Positions 62,366-64,000 of a DNA stretch of 64,000 bases are shown piece by piece. The translations under genes were made by a program, and so were the position numbers. The notes under the pieces are model-generated. The model had not been told where the DNA came from. It searched no databases and saw only the letters and a list, made by a program, of their open reading frames with translations. The DNA comes from Channa striata (Eukaryota > Chordata > Actinopteri > Anabantiformes > Channidae). The first letter of the stretch is position 1. Every line of letters begins with the position of its first letter. The stretch is taken from NCBI GenBank assembly GCA_033026295.1, contig CM065177.1, positions 2,287,400 through 2,351,399 on the forward strand. Reading direction: 5' to 3'.

Positions 62366-62674
62366 GTGGTGCTTCCTTTACTTTCAGTCCTCACCTTTCG
62401 TGCCTTGGAGGTAAATTTATGCACATGAATATCCAAAACAGGAAACCTATTTTTACAAAACCATTGTATGTCATTATATGTCACTATAGTTTGTTAAAAC
62501 GATGATGACAACTTTGGTTATAGTAATTACAGACACGGATAAAATTGTTGTTACCCGCCGTTAAGGAAAGAAAATCGCACAATGTTCACTGAAATAATAA
62601 ATAAACAATAATAAATAAACATGTACTAAAAATTGTACATGTTAGATTTACTAATGTAAGTCGCTTTACTAATG

Positions 62675-63305
62675 TCAATCAGACATTGCTTTTGGGTTGT
62701 GGTCCAACAGAATAGCTTTAAAAAACAAACTAATGACAAAAATGATGGGACCCTCTGTAACTCTCAGCGAGACTCCTGCACCTGTCCGCAGATATTTGGC
62801 CCACTCTTCGTGAGCAAACTGCTGCAGCTGTCTCAGGTTTGAAGGCTGAATTCTCCAGACTGCACGTTTCAGCTCTTTCCACAGATCAGGACGCATAGAA
62901 GGCCACTGCACAACAGTCCAATGTTTTGTGCGTCCAATGTGTTTTTCGTTGTGTGTTTTGAGTCATTATCCTATTGGAGGGCCCGTGACCTGCGACTCAG
63001 ACCGAGCTTTCTGACACTGGGCAGCACATTTTGCCTTGAGAGTCTTGGGATTTTATCGTACCCTGATAAGATTCATGTGCCAGATGCAGCAAAGCAGCCC
63101 CAGAACAAACCGAGCCTCCTCCAGGTTTGACAGTAGGTATAGCGTTTTGTTCTTTGGACACTCTTTGAACATAGAGCTGATGTGACAGAAAGTTCCAGTT
63201 GTGTTTCATCTGTCCAAAGGACAATCTCCCAGAATATTTGTCAGTATGGATTTTATCCAGGCCAGTTTCATTAGTTTGTTTTTTAAAGATATCATATTGA
63301 CTCAA
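62675..63305 (-). mobile_element. Dead Tc1-like transposase gene
   Basis: On the - strand, 63305-62997 encodes LDKIHTDKYS, FLSHQLYVQR and NAIPTVKPGGGSV, then frameshifts. 62911-62675 encodes QWPSMRPDLWKELKRAVW and PSNLRQLQQFAHEEWAKYL. These are the middle and end of a Tc1 transposase. The canonical SPDLNPIEH block has lost the five codons NPIEH in frame, which removes the third catalytic acid. The N-terminus and terminal repeats are not recognised. Confidence 0.8.
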
Positions 63306-64000
63306 AATTCAATATTTAGTTCAGAAAACATTTGGTTCTGTTTGAAGAATGAATTGCAATTTTATTTCACTAAATTTTCCCCATTTGTAAATATAAATAT
63401 GCTTCAACAACGCATCTTATAGTTTTATCGAAATTGCTTAAAACACAACACGTCACTCGGCGCAAAACTGCTAAATGCCCTTTGAAAAGTCATGTTGAAA
63501 AAGTCATGTGAAACCCAGATTTTCAAATGAATCACTCTTTTTGCAGAATTTTAAACCCATTCTCACTGACAAATCCCACTGTGCACAGGCCACAAAAGTT
63601 AAACACAATCAGCACACTGTTGTCACTGTTAACACACCACAGGTAAAAACTGGACACTGTAGTGTCGTCAGTGAAAGAGAAACGTGATAAGATCCAGTTC
63701 AAATGCAAGTGGCATATTTGAGGTAAACTGTGACTTCAACAACGGAGTGGACCACAGGAGGACGAAAAGCCTGTGTTAAACTACCCGAAACCAGTTTTTC
63801 AGGCAAACTAAACTGCATGTCACTAAACTCCTAACATCTAAATTTAAACGTAATAAGTTTGAAACCCTTGTTCAATCTCTGACAATGTAACCAACACAAA
63901 GTGCCTCGTAGCAGTATTACCGGTTACCTCTTTTGCATAGACACTTGTCCATTCCGATTTTCAACACACACTGTGAACACACACCTCGAAAAAGAAGCTC
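63306..64000. other. No gene recognised
   Basis: Downstream intergenic DNA, possibly including the eroded 5' part of the Tc1-like relic. Nothing else seen. Confidence 0.45.

Noticed and set aside
1..64000. CRISPR arrays, bacterial operons or prophage-like systems
   Set aside because: No regularly spaced repeats or prokaryotic gene layout; all coding evidence is intron-split vertebrate genes.

Overview
This is vertebrate nuclear DNA, almost certainly from a ray-finned (teleost) fish. Coding sequence is sparse and split by GT-AG introns. The repeats are typical of teleosts: Tc1-like and hAT-like DNA transposons, L2- and RTE-type LINEs, Penelope-like elements, tRNA-like SINE sequence and long microsatellites. 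The three genes read as fish orthologues. Nothing in the sequence fixes the species. Residue-level comparisons with human proteins rest on memory of those families, not on a search.

Layout. Positions 1-12.7 kb hold no gene I can recognise, only scattered repeat pieces and a few stretches that could be conserved non-coding DNA. From 12.7 to 23.6 kb lies gtpbp8 on the + strand: seven coding exons and 287 codons, encoding an EngB-type mitochondrial GTPase. Its introns carry a Tc1-like relic, an inverted TG/CA tract, a 190-bp TTA microsatellite and a hAT-like non-autonomous element. From 23.7 to 31.1 kb is repeat-rich DNA with a fold-back element, an L2 LINE piece, a Penelope-like relic, a 185-bp inverted-repeat element and degenerate tandem repeats. 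At 32.0-33.2 kb on the - strand is a two-exon trace amine-associated receptor (TAAR) gene of 335 codons. From 34 to 52.5 kb is a transposon graveyard, including a datable three-layer nest (RTE tail inside a solo LTR inside a MITE), opposed L2 LINEs, an RTE LINE, a Harbinger relic and a second Penelope-like relic. From 58.2 to 61.4 kb lies slc10a2 on the + strand: six coding exons and 377 codons, the apical sodium/bile acid cotransporter. A dead Tc1-like element follows at 62.7-63.3 kb.

The three genes do not form a pathway. gtpbp8 acts in mitochondria, the TAAR is a plasma-membrane amine receptor (probably olfactory), and slc10a2 takes up bile salts in the gut. In human the corresponding families lie on three different chromosomes, so this linkage is a fish arrangement.

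I found no evidence of a new multi-gene system. The strongest leads are the TAAR, which lacks the usual amine-binding aspartate in helix 3 but has one in helix 5 and needs a GC-AG intron, the nested transposon insertion with two matching target-site duplications, and the unnamed 185-bp inverted-repeat element.
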